DNA from: Gonocerus acuteangulatus
Lineage: Eukaryota; Arthropoda; Insecta; Hemiptera; Coreidae
Direction: 5' to 3'
Length of the DNA stretch: 64,000 nucleotides
Assembly (NCBI GenBank): GCA_946811695.1
Contig: OX328123.1
Span: 32,243,873 to 32,307,872, forward strand
Below the pieces are notes generated by a model, which saw only the letters and a list, made by a program, of their open reading frames with translations, did not search any database and was not told where the DNA came from. Within the stretch, counting starts at the first letter, position 1; each line of letters opens with the position of its first letter. A program made the translations under genes and the position numbers. Of the stretch, positions 1 to 10,940 are shown in pieces.

Positions 1-614
1 TAAGTCAAAAAAATCTACCAGCTGTCTGTCTGCCTGTATGTTTGTGCCTTATTCAAATCCGCACCGTTCGTCCGATTTTGAATAAACTCGATACCGTCTC
101 CACACCGTCCGTCCGATTTTGACTAAACTCGGTACACATGTAGATCTTAATCTGGGGAGTGTCTTAGGCTAAGTCAAAAACGTCTTAAAACTGTCTGTCT
201 GTATGTTCGTCCCTTTTACAAATCCACACCGTTCGTCCGATTTCGACTAAACTCAGTACACATGTAGATCTTAATCTGGGGAGTGTCGTAGGCTAAGTCA
301 AAAACGTCTTATAACTGTCTGTCTGTATGTTTGTCCCTTATACAAATCCACACCGTTCGTTCGATTATGTTTGTCCCTCATACAAATCCACGCCGTTCGT
401 CCGATTTTGATTTAACTCGGTACACAGGTAGATCCTAATCTGGAGAGTGCCGTAAGCTAGGTCAAAAACCTCTACCAGCTGTCTGTCTGTATGTTTGTTC
501 CCCATAAAATCAAAACCGTTCTATATGTTTTGATCAATCTGGGCACACAAGTTGGTCTTGATCAGGGGATTGTCATAGGCCAAGTCAAAAACGTCTACCA
601 GCTGCAGTCTGTAT

Positions 615-672
<58 letters not shown>

Positions 673-914
673 AAATCCACTCCGTTAGACCGATTTTCAG
701 CAAACTTGGCATAAATGTATGTCTTGATACGGGGGTGTTATAGGTTAGGTCAAAGTCGTCTAGGACTCAAAGTTGGGAGGTCACGGGTTCGAAACAGCTA
801 CAGGTTTATGTTATTAGATTTTAATAATACTCTTTTGGTTTCTAATTTTTTTGGGGCTCTTCTATATGCAGAAAGTCGGTGTAGCATGGCACGCCGGGTA
901 ACAGCTAGTCGTTA
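1..914 (+). repeat. Tandem array of ~120-170 bp units, Helitron-like family 'CCGATTTTGA'
   Basis: Six imperfect units start near 3, 172, 294, 453, 582 and 748. Each carries 'aagtcaaaaacgtct', then 'ctgtctgtctgtatgtttgt', 'aaatccacaccgttcgtccg', a 'cgattttgactaaactcgg' block and 'gtagatcttaatctgg'. The fifth unit holds a 53-nt poly-T. The array appears to end near 893-914 with 'gccgggtaacagctagt', which resembles the 3' ends of non-autonomous Helitron-like repeats of insects (family knowledge, not tested here). A related three-unit array lies near 28060-28430. No protein-coding frame: the short open frames across the poly-T are artefacts. The left end runs off the window. Confidence 0.75.
616..668. 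repeat. Poly-T tract (53 nt)
   Basis: An uninterrupted T run inside the fifth unit of the tandem array. No SINE or LINE body is joined to it, so it looks like slippage growth of the short T stretch that follows 'gtatg' in the other units, not a retroposon tail. Confidence 0.9.
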
Positions 915-1837
915 ATAAAAGTCTTGAAAGGGTGACAACCTTTTGATATTTCGGTGCTAAAAGATCGGAGTTGATACATCGTTTTAAAAAAATCATATTA
1001 TTTAAGTGCTATTTTAATAGCACGAACAAAAGAACGAACGAACGCAAGAACTAACGAACGGTCGAAGGCCGTAAAATTATAACGTTTTGCAACATTAACT
1101 TGAGTTGTTAACTGTATGTTTTAACTACAGTTAGTATTTTGTAGTTACTAGCGAACAACCATTTTTGGCAACCAGTAGTTAAGAAGTTAATTACTAAGTA
1201 CATGTTAAAAAAAAAAAAAAAAATAGTTGTTATCGAATAACGACAATTGGTTTGTAGTTCCGCAATGTTTTTACTCAACTTCTACTTAGAAGTTGAAAAT
1301 GTAGTTAACTTCTGTCCAACACTGCCATGTTTAAGTTCTATCACATGAACGGGATGAACCCCCGCAGCGGATTGGTAGCCACAAGCAGAGAGTCGGAGGG
1401 TACAGACCCCAGAGCAGTGACCACAGTCCCTGCAATTACCGGAGTAAGACCTAGCAATAAAAGTACATACCGTTACCTTGTCCGCCTAGAACATCGTCGA
1501 TAACCCCTCTAATTATCGAGTTCTTCCTGCTTCCGCACTCCCTAAGCTCTCTCTTGCCAACGAATCCCCCTTTTTTTAAAGGTGTTCCTCAAGGGTTAAT
1601 GCTTTACCCTTACTTATTTTAGTTTGCGAGAAGTAATGGTTTACTTTTTGTATGTTTTACTATATAAATTTCTCTTCTCTGTTTCGTACTTCTCATTAGT
1701 ATAACATTTCACATTTCATTCAACCACCTACAATTTTTATCAAACATATAAAATTTCATTTGTTTGTAAGTCTGATAACTTTCTGTATGGTTATTTTCCC
1801 GGATTGTGATCAGCCTTAAACGTTTTCTCAAAATACG

Positions 1838-1838
<1 letters not shown>
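915..1838. other. No gene seen; AT-rich, possible decayed MITE
   Basis: No supported coding region. Segment 1085-1325 is rich in 'gttaac'/'agttaact' words in both orientations, has a 17-nt poly-A at 1206-1222 and ends 'ccaacactg', whose complement 'cagtgttgg' resembles a hAT terminus. I could not find a matching left end or target duplication, so I do not call an element. Confidence 0.4.

Positions 1839-1920
<82 letters not shown>
1839..1920. repeat. (TA)n microsatellite
   Basis: About 80 nt of almost perfect TA dinucleotides with a single 'aaa' interruption. Open frames across it encode only Tyr-Ile repeats and are not genes. Confidence 0.97.
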
Positions 1921-1924
<4 letters not shown>

Positions 1925-1989
1925 CGAAGTTCAATTAACGCTGTCTTGACAAGTTCGATTTTCATTGTGTCCTGACCAACAAGATTCCG

Positions 1990-2100
1990 TGCTTTTAGCG
2001 CTGTTCCTCTCTCCCTCCATATGGAGGGAGCCCGCATATTACGTGGACCACATAATGCGATACGCCTAGAAAGTGCCAACTAGAAAATTTCTCGTTTTTT
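1990..2100 (+). repeat. HINE-like repeat, truncated 5' end
   Basis: Starts 'ttttagcgctgttcc', followed by a short palindrome ('ctccctccatatggagggag') and then 'gtgccaactagaaaattt'. This is the order seen at the 5' ends near 2804, 21009 and 43742. It stops before the internal microsatellite block. Confidence 0.7.
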
Positions 2101-2703
2101 ATAGTACACGAAATAACATTTCACATGTGTTTAGATACTTCATAAAAGATCAAAACAAAACATAACCTGTTTCTATGCTAACCTTTCTAATTGACACTAA
2201 TGTTAAGAACGAAAACCCGCTAAGATGCAGCAGTTTCTGCTAGTCTGAGAACAACGTGCATAAAGAACCCCTGGCTTCATTGCAGTGTTAAAGAGAGTCG
2301 TACTTGCATGCTTGGAGATTGATTTTTATAAATATTTAATATTAGTGTGATTGTACTCATATGTGTGTATATGTATATTCACACATATACATACATATAT
2401 GAATATAAGTTACATTTCGATTTGATTAAGTCAGTATTAAAATTCTTCATTTATTTTCTAAGTGCAAGAAGTTTATTTTCTAAGTAAAGAATGTTTCCTT
2501 TTTTTCCAGGTAAATCAACTTCCCATGACTTGAAAATGATTTCTGATATAGTAATATAGTCTATGATACATTAGGACCCTCTATCCAGGTAGGAAATAAA
2601 ATTAATTTTTTACCATTTGGGTTAGAATTTGGATTTGTAAATCACGGAAAGTAATTTTCTCTAGACGATTTGATGACTGCGGAGAGAATCAATTATAATG
2701 TGT

Positions 2704-2708
<5 letters not shown>
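2101..2708. other. No gene seen
   Basis: AT-rich sequence without a supported frame. A decayed HINE-like 3' end is recognisable at about 2205-2255 ('cccgctaagatgcagcag' and 'ctgctagtctgag'). A short TA/CA-rich stretch lies at 2355-2405. Confidence 0.6.

Positions 2709-2749
<41 letters not shown>
2709..2749. repeat. (TA)n microsatellite
   Basis: About 41 nt of uninterrupted TA dinucleotides. Confidence 0.97.
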
Positions 2750-2751
<2 letters not shown>

Positions 2752-2939
2752 CTCTTCATAAAAATCTGACAGGTCAAAAGATTAAATAAATTTTATAACA
2801 TTTTAGCGCGGTTCCTCCCTCCCCCATAGGGAGGAACCCCGCTTATAAGGTTGATACAATGAAACAATCCGGAAGTGCCGACTAGAAAATTTTGCGTTTC
2901 AGAACCCCTAGAGACCGAAAATGATGGTGGTTCAAATTT

Positions 2940-2960
2940 GTATATATATATATATGTATA

Positions 2961-3018
<58 letters not shown>
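2940..3018. repeat. (TA)n microsatellite inside HINE-like element
   Basis: TA repeat with one 'tg' and one 'ttta' interruption, at the same position as in the copies at 21146, 23105, 43500 and 56142. It is therefore a fixed part of the element, not a chance insertion. Confidence 0.95.
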
Positions 3019-3020
<2 letters not shown>

Positions 3021-4281
3021 CTGTTCGCTCTCTAGCTCGAAGACGAATGGTCCGATTTTGATGAAATTTGGTACAAAAATCCGTCGTCCAATTTGAAAGG
3101 TCAAGTTCGTTAACCAGCGAAATCCGCCTACCGGAAGATGGCGTTTGGGGCGAAATTCGCGCAAAAAAAATCGTAACGCTTACGTTTTTGAGTTCATAAG
3201 CTTCTAAGTACTCGTTTTATATGATTCCTGGGCTAGGAAAACGAATGAAACCATTTTCAAGGCGATAGCTTTAACCGTTTTTGAGAAAATTGGAAAAATA
3301 TTTTTTGAATACCGTTTTTGGTTTGGGTACTTAGAATCATGGGATTCAGTTGAAACTTTATCTGCATGTTCTACTTTCATTAAAACTAATATGTTGAAAG
3401 TTTTGTTACGTTTGGAGTTAAGGAAGGGTTAGAATAAAATATTTTATGAACAGACATGAAAAGTTTTGGGAAGTTCGTATACTTTCATTAATATATCGAA
3501 CACGGTTGGGAAATCGTGGTAAGTGGATAGAAACTATTTGAAAGCTTACTAAATTCTCTACAAAAAAGATTCTAAAACTATTTTTGATTAGGTTATGTCA
3601 ATCGGAGAAATAAGTGCTTAAAACTTCAAATACGTCTGTTTTGTTCTTATGAACGGGTTTTTGTCGTTCTTGTTGTAATTTTTGTCTCTTTCCCTTCGTT
3701 TTTTATTGCTTTTTATTTTTGTAATTTCTTATGTTGCGAAAATTTTGTGTGTAAAACAGGATATGAAAAATGAGGCCAATTTTCTGTTGCTAGAAATAAT
3801 ATAAATTTTCGGAACTTTCTTTAATATCTCGAAAACTGTTGAGAATTTTGGTAAACGGAAGAATACCATTAGAAAGCTTATTAAATGCTCTACATAAAAG
3901 GTTCTAATGAAAGTTTTGATTAGGCGATGTCAATCGGAGAAATAAGAGCTTAAAGCTTTAAAGTAATTGATTTCGCTTATTCGAAGTGTTCTTTTCGCCT
4001 GTATTTTATTCCTTGTTATTTTTTAATTGCTTATAGTTGGATAATGTATTCGAAAATAAAACAGGTTAAGTAAAATAACAAATACAATTTATTGTTAGAA
4101 ATATAGATTTCCAAGATTCCAAGACCTTGCAACTAGCGGGACGGTTTCTTGTGTTGCCGACCCTTCCAGGTCAGATTGTAAATCCTACCTTTCAAGACTG
4201 GTGGAACCAAAATATAACTGTCAGGGTTCGGTCACTGCTACTTAATAAAACTACATTTTATCGTAAAAATGGTTTTATTGT

Positions 4282-4323
4282 GCCGACGTTTCGGCTTGAA
4301 CTTCAAGCCTTCATCAGGGCTGT
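4282..4323 (-). ncRNA. Hammerhead ribozyme motif (PLE type), minus strand
   Basis: On the minus strand the core is complete: CTGATGA (4311-4317), an inverted repeat forming stem II ('ggcttgaa'/'ttcaagcc'), GAAA (4289-4292), a minimal ACGU stem III and the cleavage triplet GTC (4285-4287), then GGC pairing with the GCC that precedes CTGATGA. This is the minimal hammerhead known from Penelope-like elements. Activity is not shown; such tiny stem III forms usually work as dimers. Confidence 0.8.
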
Positions 4324-4366
4324 AAATACAAGTAGGACATATTTAACACTAATATATGCACATATC

Positions 4367-4368
<2 letters not shown>

Positions 4369-4414
<46 letters not shown>

Positions 4415-4440
4415 TAATATATATATATATTTATATATAT
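4369..4440. repeat. (TA)n microsatellite
   Basis: Mostly TA dinucleotides, followed to 4500 by CA/TA-rich sequence. Open frames here read Tyr-Ile and His-Ile repeats and are artefacts. Confidence 0.95.
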
Positions 4441-4734
4441 GCATGTACACATACACATATACACGCACACATATGTACATATATATGCCCACATACCTAC
4501 ACATATGGGGTATGTATTATTAAGTAGCAGTGACCTAACCCGGACAATCCCTACCTTGCATCATCAACGGTCAACGATCTCCTCTCAACAAAATAATAAC
4601 TGCTTCTATTTTAATCTTTCGAAATTAGACTAGGGATAAGAACGGAACCGCGCTAAGATGAGGCAGTTCCTGCGAGTCGGACTTTTACTATGTATATCCT
4701 ATTTTGGTGGCAAGTGAATAAAACTAGGTTTCCT

Positions 4735-5190
4735 AAATAATTTTCTTTTTGGGTATTTTAAACTGATGGATTCAGTTGATTCATTCTTATGGTGTTTATC
4801 ATTCACCAAACTAAACTAAGATCATAAAATTGGTTACGTTTAGAGTTAACGAAGTATAAGAAACACATTGCTAACATTCATGAGTAGCTATGGTACTTTC
4901 AAATATTTTATAAAATATCTAGAAAAACGTTAGAACATCGTTCCAAGTGGATTGTAACCATCGAAAGCTTACTAAAATTCCTACAAAACGGTTTGAAATA
5001 ATTGTCGATGGGACGATCGCATTCGGAGAAATCGCTGCCTAAAATTCGTTAATTTTGCAGATATTAATAACATTAGTATTGTATAGAAACAAGGTAATGA
5101 TAAGCGTATTTATTAAAGTTTTTACCGACAGTGAATTTTGAGAAGTCCGAAGGAGTCACTTCCGCTTAGGACTTATTTTTTGTTTGTTTG
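4735..5190 (+). repeat. HINE-like body fragment (diverged)
   Basis: Follows the same word order as 3300-3620: 'ggattcagttgat', 'ggttacgtttagagttaa', 'cgaaagcttactaaa', 'ttcggagaaatcg'. It ends with 'gagtcacttccgcttagga', also seen near 7760. No coding frame. Confidence 0.6.
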
Positions 5191-7080
5191 TTTTTTCCCT
5201 ATATCTGGCAGCTAAAAATAAAGTTGGCAAGATTTCTTCTGGCAGTCCAATGCATTCAACGTGACGTAATGTTTATCTTTGAGGAAACGATAAACGTTAC
5301 CTCGAGGAATGTCGAATGTTGTGATGTATCGAAGATAGAGTCTTTGTGGACACGCCGCATTCTGTTTAGGTCAAATAGATTCTCCGATAAATGCCAATAT
5401 TGCTTTAAACTTATTAAAGTTTTTCGGAAGAGCCCCTGCAGATAGCGGAGAGAGCAACTGCGTCACTTTCTCATGGGCGTGGCACTTTCCTACCTCGCTG
5501 CTAGAAAGTCCGCAGGTGGACCTCTATGCGTCCGTGATTCACGCACTGGACGCCAGGGGCGCTCCTTAATAGTTTGTCATTTCCAGTGAAAGTACTTTTA
5601 TTTATAATGGTAAAAATGTAATTTAAAACCTCTTCACAACAGTACAGGGACTTCGGGACAAGTCTCCCATAATGTGGATTCTAGAACCATCATTACGACT
5701 AAAATAGGCTTTAGAGCTTCTCAAACCCTAGAGATGGGTTCAGAAGCATCATTATTCCCAATGGAGGCACAACAATTTTTTTATTTAACCATATTTAAGC
5801 CATATGTTGACACCAACCGGACCGTGGGACGGATCCAGCCCTCTATAAGATTTGATTCGGCCTGTGAGACATTTGGAATAACTCAATTAAAAAAAGAAAA
5901 TATTACACTACTTACTCACACTCACTCCAACTGGAGGAAGATCGAGTGAGGTGGGGGTTGTCGGTTGCTCCATCGGAATCGAGAGAGCGAGCAAGCCGAA
6001 TTGATTTCGTGTCGCTATTTAACTTTCGTAGTTTGTAATAACTTCTCGATTTGATTATAATGATGTACCTTTTTTTTCATTTCATTATTTTTTTAAATAA
6101 ATTGTATTACAATAAAACTGTCGTATTATTTCATGTCGGTTATCTATCTCTAAGAATTAAGTACACTACTTTAAAATCCGATGTTATTTTATTTTGAACC
6201 ATCTTCGTGGCCCGCGAACGTATATGCCCACATCATGTCAAAGGTTGCCCATACCTGATTTAAACACATATTGTTTATAAATTATACATACACATATTAT
6301 TCAGATTTTGTATATACTTTAAATAATAGTTCTATCATCAATACCCTGCTTTTTAGGTGGGAGGAGAAGTAAGCGCATTTTCTTTCTGTAAAAACTGTAT
6401 TTTACGTCAGATTGGTTGAATTTACAGTATGCGTTAAATTTACAGTAAGTGTTACTTTGCTGGCGAATGTTTTGATTTTACCCAGCACTGTGAGGTTTGT
6501 ACTACCAATTCATAAACAGGTCACATTTAATGCATAACTTAGCTTGCATGGTCTATATTCTGTCTGGAGATTAAAGAATACTGTCGATGTAGCTACACTA
6601 ACTAAACCTCCCCTGTATGGATAGGTCTTCAAATCCCCGTGTTTGCATTGTCAGCTCTGCATACGAGGTGACATTTCAAGGATTGTACTGTTTCCCTTAC
6701 ATAACCTAGGCTCTACTATTGCTCCTAGGGGGGTCTATAGCAGCACTAAAGAGGTTATAGGTTCGACAGTTTTATCCTTTCGAAATAATGCAATTCAGTA
6801 AGTCCCAGGACTAAGCTCCACTGGACTGATTAAAGTTTACGGCGCCTTTTCTTTGTATTATCATCTAAGACGAGTAATTCAGGGAAATAATTTCATTTTA
6901 TTATATTTTTTTGGTTAAAATATTAGATGTATAAAATAAACTAAAAGCATAAATATATATGTACACAAAATATGACGAACATTAACGTATTTATGTGTCT
7001 GTGAAACGATTGTGTAAGTAACCTCAAGATTTTTTTATTTGCTTGTCTGTAGGTATTTGCTCGTGTTTTTTTGCATACAT
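5191..7080. other. No gene supported; two weak open frames
   Basis: Frames of 85 codons (5188-5445) and 91 codons (5674-5949) have no recognisable domain, no family resemblance and no flanking splice or initiation context I can defend. 5410-5600 is noticeably richer in G+C than its surroundings and could be a fragment of an exon or promoter, but nothing else supports that. 5941-7080 is featureless AT-rich DNA. Confidence 0.4.
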
Positions 7081-7084
7081 AGGT

Positions 7085-7800
7085 AATGAAACCATTTTCA
7101 AGGTGATATCTTTAACCGTTTTCGAGGAAATTGGATACAAATAGTTTTTAACTAATTTTACTTAAAATGATTGCATCTAATTGAAATATTTTCCACTTGT
7201 TTGAAATTCATTCAAACTGAGATATTTAAATGTTGGATACATTTAAGGAAGTATTCGAAAAAAATATATGTTTTTAATAGTCATGTAAAGTTTTGGGGTC
7301 TTTGTATATTTTCTTAAATATCTTGAAAAATGTTAGAAAATAAGTCGATGGTAACCATTCGATAGCTTACAAAATTCTCTACACTAAAGGTTATGAAGCT
7401 ATTTTCAATGGGGAGATATCAAGCGGGGAAATAAGTGCTTAAAAGGGGGTCTCCCGTGGTCTAGTGGCTAGCGCCTTAGATACTAATCGGGAGATGGTGG
7501 GTTCGATCCCCGCCGGCGGCAGGAATTTTTTCATCTCAGGGTTCGCTGAGAAAATTCTTGGGCTGCCCCCTGGATGTCGGCGCTAATGGCCCAGATTTGT
7601 CGATACGGCGTGTACACTTCAAAAGTGTGTGCTTAAAACACATTTTAATTTTTTGTTTTTGTTTTAAATTGCACTTAACAGTAAAGTGAGTATTTCAGTA
7701 AAACATGGTAAGAAAATTAGTGTTCCTAGAGCGAAGGTCAGACGACGGAGTCATTTCCGCATAGGATACTGTCAGTTTCCTTTTGTGGCAACTTAAATCT
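7085..7800 (+). repeat. HINE-like body fragment interrupted by a SINE
   Basis: 7085-7445 aligns by eye with the body of the element at 3240-3620 and 21440-21840 ('aaaccattttcaaggtgata', 'aaccgttttcgag', 'agcttacaaaattctctaca'). After a SINE at 7446-7630 the body resumes ('ttaaattgcacttaacagta', 'gagtcatttccgcatagga', 'tgtcagtttcctt'). Confidence 0.6.
7446..7630 (+). repeat. tRNA-derived SINE, family A, near full length
   Basis: The head has a box A-like 'tggtctagtgg' and box B 'ggttcgatccc' (internal RNA polymerase III promoter). It is followed by 'gcaggaattttttcatctca', 'cgctgagaaaattc', 'ctggatgtcggcgctaatgg' and 'gatttgtcgat'. Head and body recur at 19646, 32614 and 55194, body only at 23265. 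The head does not close a tRNA acceptor stem, so it is a SINE, not a tRNA gene. Confidence 0.85.
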
Positions 7801-9080
7801 TCCTTCTCTTAGAGATTTTATTTTTCACGAAAACTGCTACAGATAACTACTTCTATTCCTTTACTAATGGAACTACTAGGGATACGAACGATAACTTTTA
7901 TGTGATTATGGATAAGCGTGGACCCATGTTTTCGAACATGTTACGTTTTTTCTTGGAGGTATCTCAATCTTTCTTTGACTTCTTATCACCAAAACGGCTA
8001 ACTATCTGTATCTCATTAGAATATATAAAATAATAGTTGCGATATTTTTGTATTTATTTATTTAAACTATAAAATTATTTGTCTAGTCAAATTAATTTGC
8101 TCGTCCTCATTTTGTCAACAGAACAAAAACAACACCTATTCCTCCTAAAATATTTATTTTTGCTTAGCTCTTTCAATGGAACCGTCACATCACCAGTGCT
8201 ACAACAAAACATAAAACGTTAGAACCATAATTTATGCAATACTTAAATAACAAATCAGTTTTTTTTTTAATCTTATTTCAACTACCTCACAAAAACTCTC
8301 TAACACTCTTGTTGTGATCTTCAGAATTTTGTCGCCCTGAAAATGGCAATGACATCCTGTGTTATATTGTAGAGATGGATCTTGTAACATTAGTACTGCG
8401 TTATCTGGTATTACTCACCCTTCTATTTCAAGGATGTCATTTCTCCGTCCAGTCATTAAAATGATAATCTTGTCAAGAGCGGCATTTTCTTTGAATATCA
8501 GATAAGTATTCAAAAAAATTGTCAGCACCTCAGTCTGAGACGCAATAGTAGTTCTGAGAGCAGTTTTTCTGGGGCATTGCTCGTAATGTCCTTTTGAGCT
8601 ATGAATTTCAGAGCCGGAATGAGTCTTGTTTGAGGTTTCGATCGAGCATTAGAAGAAAGGCATTCTTCAAAGGCCATTCCTCGTAAAGCCTATCCAATAA
8701 CCTTAGGCGTGCCTGGAATGGATATGCTTTCATCGATGGCAGGACTCCAAACGCTATGAATCAGGCTTAGGCCATTCAAAGTGAGGGCCTTATGATGTTT
8801 GATGAATCACATTGGACTATTGAAGCAGCCTATCTCCGTTAGTTGGTGTTCTATACCCGCCATATCCATTCCAATGCAGATGATAACGGTGCAAAAGGCC
8901 GACGGAATTGGATCAAAGCGACCTCTGACCAGTCTTTATAAAGGTCGTCCAAACATCAATCTAACCTAAATACATGCTAATGTCACTAGACACCCTCTGT
9001 GTCTTTATACTTGGCCTGACAGCAAGCTTCCAGAAATCCAGCATCTAGTAGCAAAACAATTATGTAGAAGAAGAAAACAT
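7801..9080. other. No gene seen
   Basis: AT-rich. 8300-9080 is somewhat more balanced in base composition and could be part of the decayed element ending at 9310, but I find no frame or motif to anchor it. Confidence 0.4.
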
Positions 9081-9081
9081 T

Positions 9082-9310
9082 TCATAATATTAAGCCTTCT
9101 AAGGATTGGCCAAAGATGAATAACTCACTCCTACTGACTTGTCCATAAAGCATATTCTTACAAACTGTACATTCTGAAGAAATCTCAAATGGCGTTATGA
9201 TTAATGACAATAAATTTCCTAAGGTAGCCATAATATTGAAGAACTTATTAAATACCTTATACACGCCAACAGCCAAGGTGGACAAACATTCGTTGGACGT
9301 ACAGACAGAA
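9082..9310 (-). pseudogene. Possible decayed transposon ORF fragment
   Basis: The minus-strand frame reads a segment of the form 'VGVYKVFNKF' ... 'SLEG'. It loosely recalls the C-terminal part of TE-borne proteins in arthropods where a conserved V/A-x-V-x-D-A-V-x-x-FN motif precedes a basic tail. The match is from memory and weak. The frame is 67 codons and isolated. It could equally be chance. Confidence 0.2.
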
Positions 9311-9629
9311 AAACCTTTTACAAGTAGATTTTGAGTCTAAAACGGAAACGGGTTGATAATGTACAGCCCATACCTTGTAGTTATGTCTTACATTATTTGG
9401 CGTGTTTATTAGTTTGTGTGTACTGTTTTACTATAGTTTAGCTATGTTAAAATATATTTAAGAATATTTTCACTACTAAAACTATTTCTTCAATTGAATT
9501 TGTATTTTTTGAGTGTAGCTCAATAATTTTTGCTAATATAATCCTATCAAATCCTGCAAATCCTATGAGCAAGTAAACTATTATCAAGCAAAAAATTGTT
9601 CAATTTGACCTGGCCAACATTTTTTTAAT

Positions 9630-9630
9630 A

Positions 9631-9692
<62 letters not shown>

Positions 9693-9737
9693 TTTATATA
9701 TATACATAAATATATACATATATACATAAATATATAC

Positions 9738-9790
<53 letters not shown>

Positions 9791-9800
9791 TATTTATAAG
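9630..9800. repeat. (TA)n / (TATG)n microsatellite cluster
   Basis: TA tracts separated by short CA and 'tacataaata' units. Confidence 0.95.
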
Positions 9801-10268
9801 GATAGTGTACTTTGCACTTGAATTAATAATGGATATAATTAATCTTGTGATATACTAAGAAATGAAATCGGATTAAAGCTATACTCCTATTGAACGGGCA
9901 CCTAAATAGCTCTAAGAGCAGCCAGCCATGATGTTGAATAGGAGTGGCCTAAGCTAAACCTTGCGGGACACCGACACTTATTGCCTGCAAGATCTGTATC
10001 CTTTCTCTTCTTGACAGCTGTCTGACAGGATTACCTACCGTTCTCAGGCAGCTCCTATGTATAATGCTTTTCAAATAGATCTTAAGTATTCTAATCCTGA
10101 ATTATTTTTATTCCTGCGGGTTTTGAACTTACGTTTTACTTCTTTAGAGCAAAAGTGAAAAAGGTATCTCCAAAAGACTAATTCTGATCATACTTTTTAT
10201 ATAAACATATAACTCACACCCGTATGCACACAAGCATTTACAGAGGCAAGCGTCAGCACCTTAACTAT
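9801..10268. other. No gene seen
   Basis: AT-rich sequence without a supported frame or repeat. Confidence 0.5.
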
Positions 10269-10294
10269 TAGCCACTAGACCATGGGAGACCCCA
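10269..10294 (-). repeat. SINE-A head remnant
   Basis: Minus strand reads 'ggggtctcccatggtctagt' then 'ggctaat', the first 26 bases of the SINE-A head. The rest of the element is not recognisable. Confidence 0.6.
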
Positions 10295-10480
10295 CGTGGC
10301 AATATTAGCGGAAGGTTCGACTTCGTTATATCAGGCTGTATTTAGATGATACGAAACATGTAGAGCTATTTAATAAATTGAATATTAAGTTAATTTAGAA
10401 TTTTATTCAATGACTTGCCTAGAAATGGAAAAATATTTTAATTCTACTATTATTGATTAATGTAAAGGATGAAGCAGGAT

Positions 10481-10655
10481 ATTTAAATTTAAATTTTAAC
10501 GTCCATATATTATTAACTAAGAATTTTAGGAATGGTTATCTATAGGTTACCATCCTTTTCTTGCCAGGATAGGGCTGATGCCTTTTCTTTTTTCGAAAGA
10601 AGAGCCACCACTCCTAGGAATTGAACCCACGACCCTTTAGCACGGAGTGTAAAGT
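10481..10655 (-). repeat. tRNA-derived SINE, family B
   Basis: The minus strand begins with a tRNA-like head containing 'gtgggttcaattcc' (box B), then 'gagtggtggctcttctttcg', 'ggcatcagccctatcctggc' and ends in 'gttaaaatttaaattt'. The same order is found at 46441-46575 and, with target duplications, at 56554-56700. Confidence 0.75.
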
Positions 10656-10909
10656 GCTCAGGAATATAAACACGCGTTAAGTGTGTGATGCAGGATATGA
10701 ACATGTAGGGGGAACATGTGATTAATTAACACTAAAGTAATACCATTAAGATAAGTACTATTATTTTTGACGACCATATACATTATTCCAAAGAAATTTA
10801 ATGAAACTAAGCTGTGAATATTTCTATAAAATTCATGCACATGTGGACGGGTATCAACCAACAAAACTATTTGAGTTGATATTTTATTTGATGTATCATA
10901 TATTACATA

Positions 10910-10940
<31 letters not shown>

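Larger units (their letters stand above)
4215..4590 (-). mobile_element. Penelope-like element terminal repeat piece
   Basis: 4215-4335 is nearly identical to 37345-37455 ('ggttcggtcactgctactta', 'gtgccgacgtttcggcttga'). 4515-4590 holds the same end in the opposite orientation ('taagtagcagtgacc', 'caatccctaccttgcatcat', 'cggtcaacgatctcctctc'). The two pieces flank a (TA)n tract, so this is a small head-to-head PLE terminal-repeat arrangement inside the HINE-like element. Confidence 0.65.
2804..4682 (+). mobile_element. HINE/Helentron-like non-autonomous element, copy 1
   Basis: The 5' end is 'tagcgcggttcc' leading into a hairpin whose arms are 'ggttcctccct' and 'agggaggaacc'. Then come a conserved block ('gtgccgactagaaaatttt', 'ggttcaaattt'), a (TA)n tract (2940-3018), a second block with 'ccgattttgatgaaatttgg', and a body (3300-4100) in which a ~450-bp segment is partly duplicated ('tatctcgaaaac', 'gaaagcttactaaattctc', 'aatcggagaaataag'). 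The 3' end at 4640-4682 reads 'aaccgcgcta' (inverse of the 5' start), then a hairpin 'cgcag ttc ctgcg' and 'agtcggac'. Subterminal inverted repeats, internal microsatellite and 3' hairpin match the published layout of HINE elements; placement in that group is inference because no Rep/helicase is present. A PLE ribozyme piece (4215-4590) lies inside. Confidence 0.6.

Noticed and set aside
1085..1325. hAT element ending in 'ccaacactg'
   Set aside because: No matching left terminus and no 8-bp direct repeat found.
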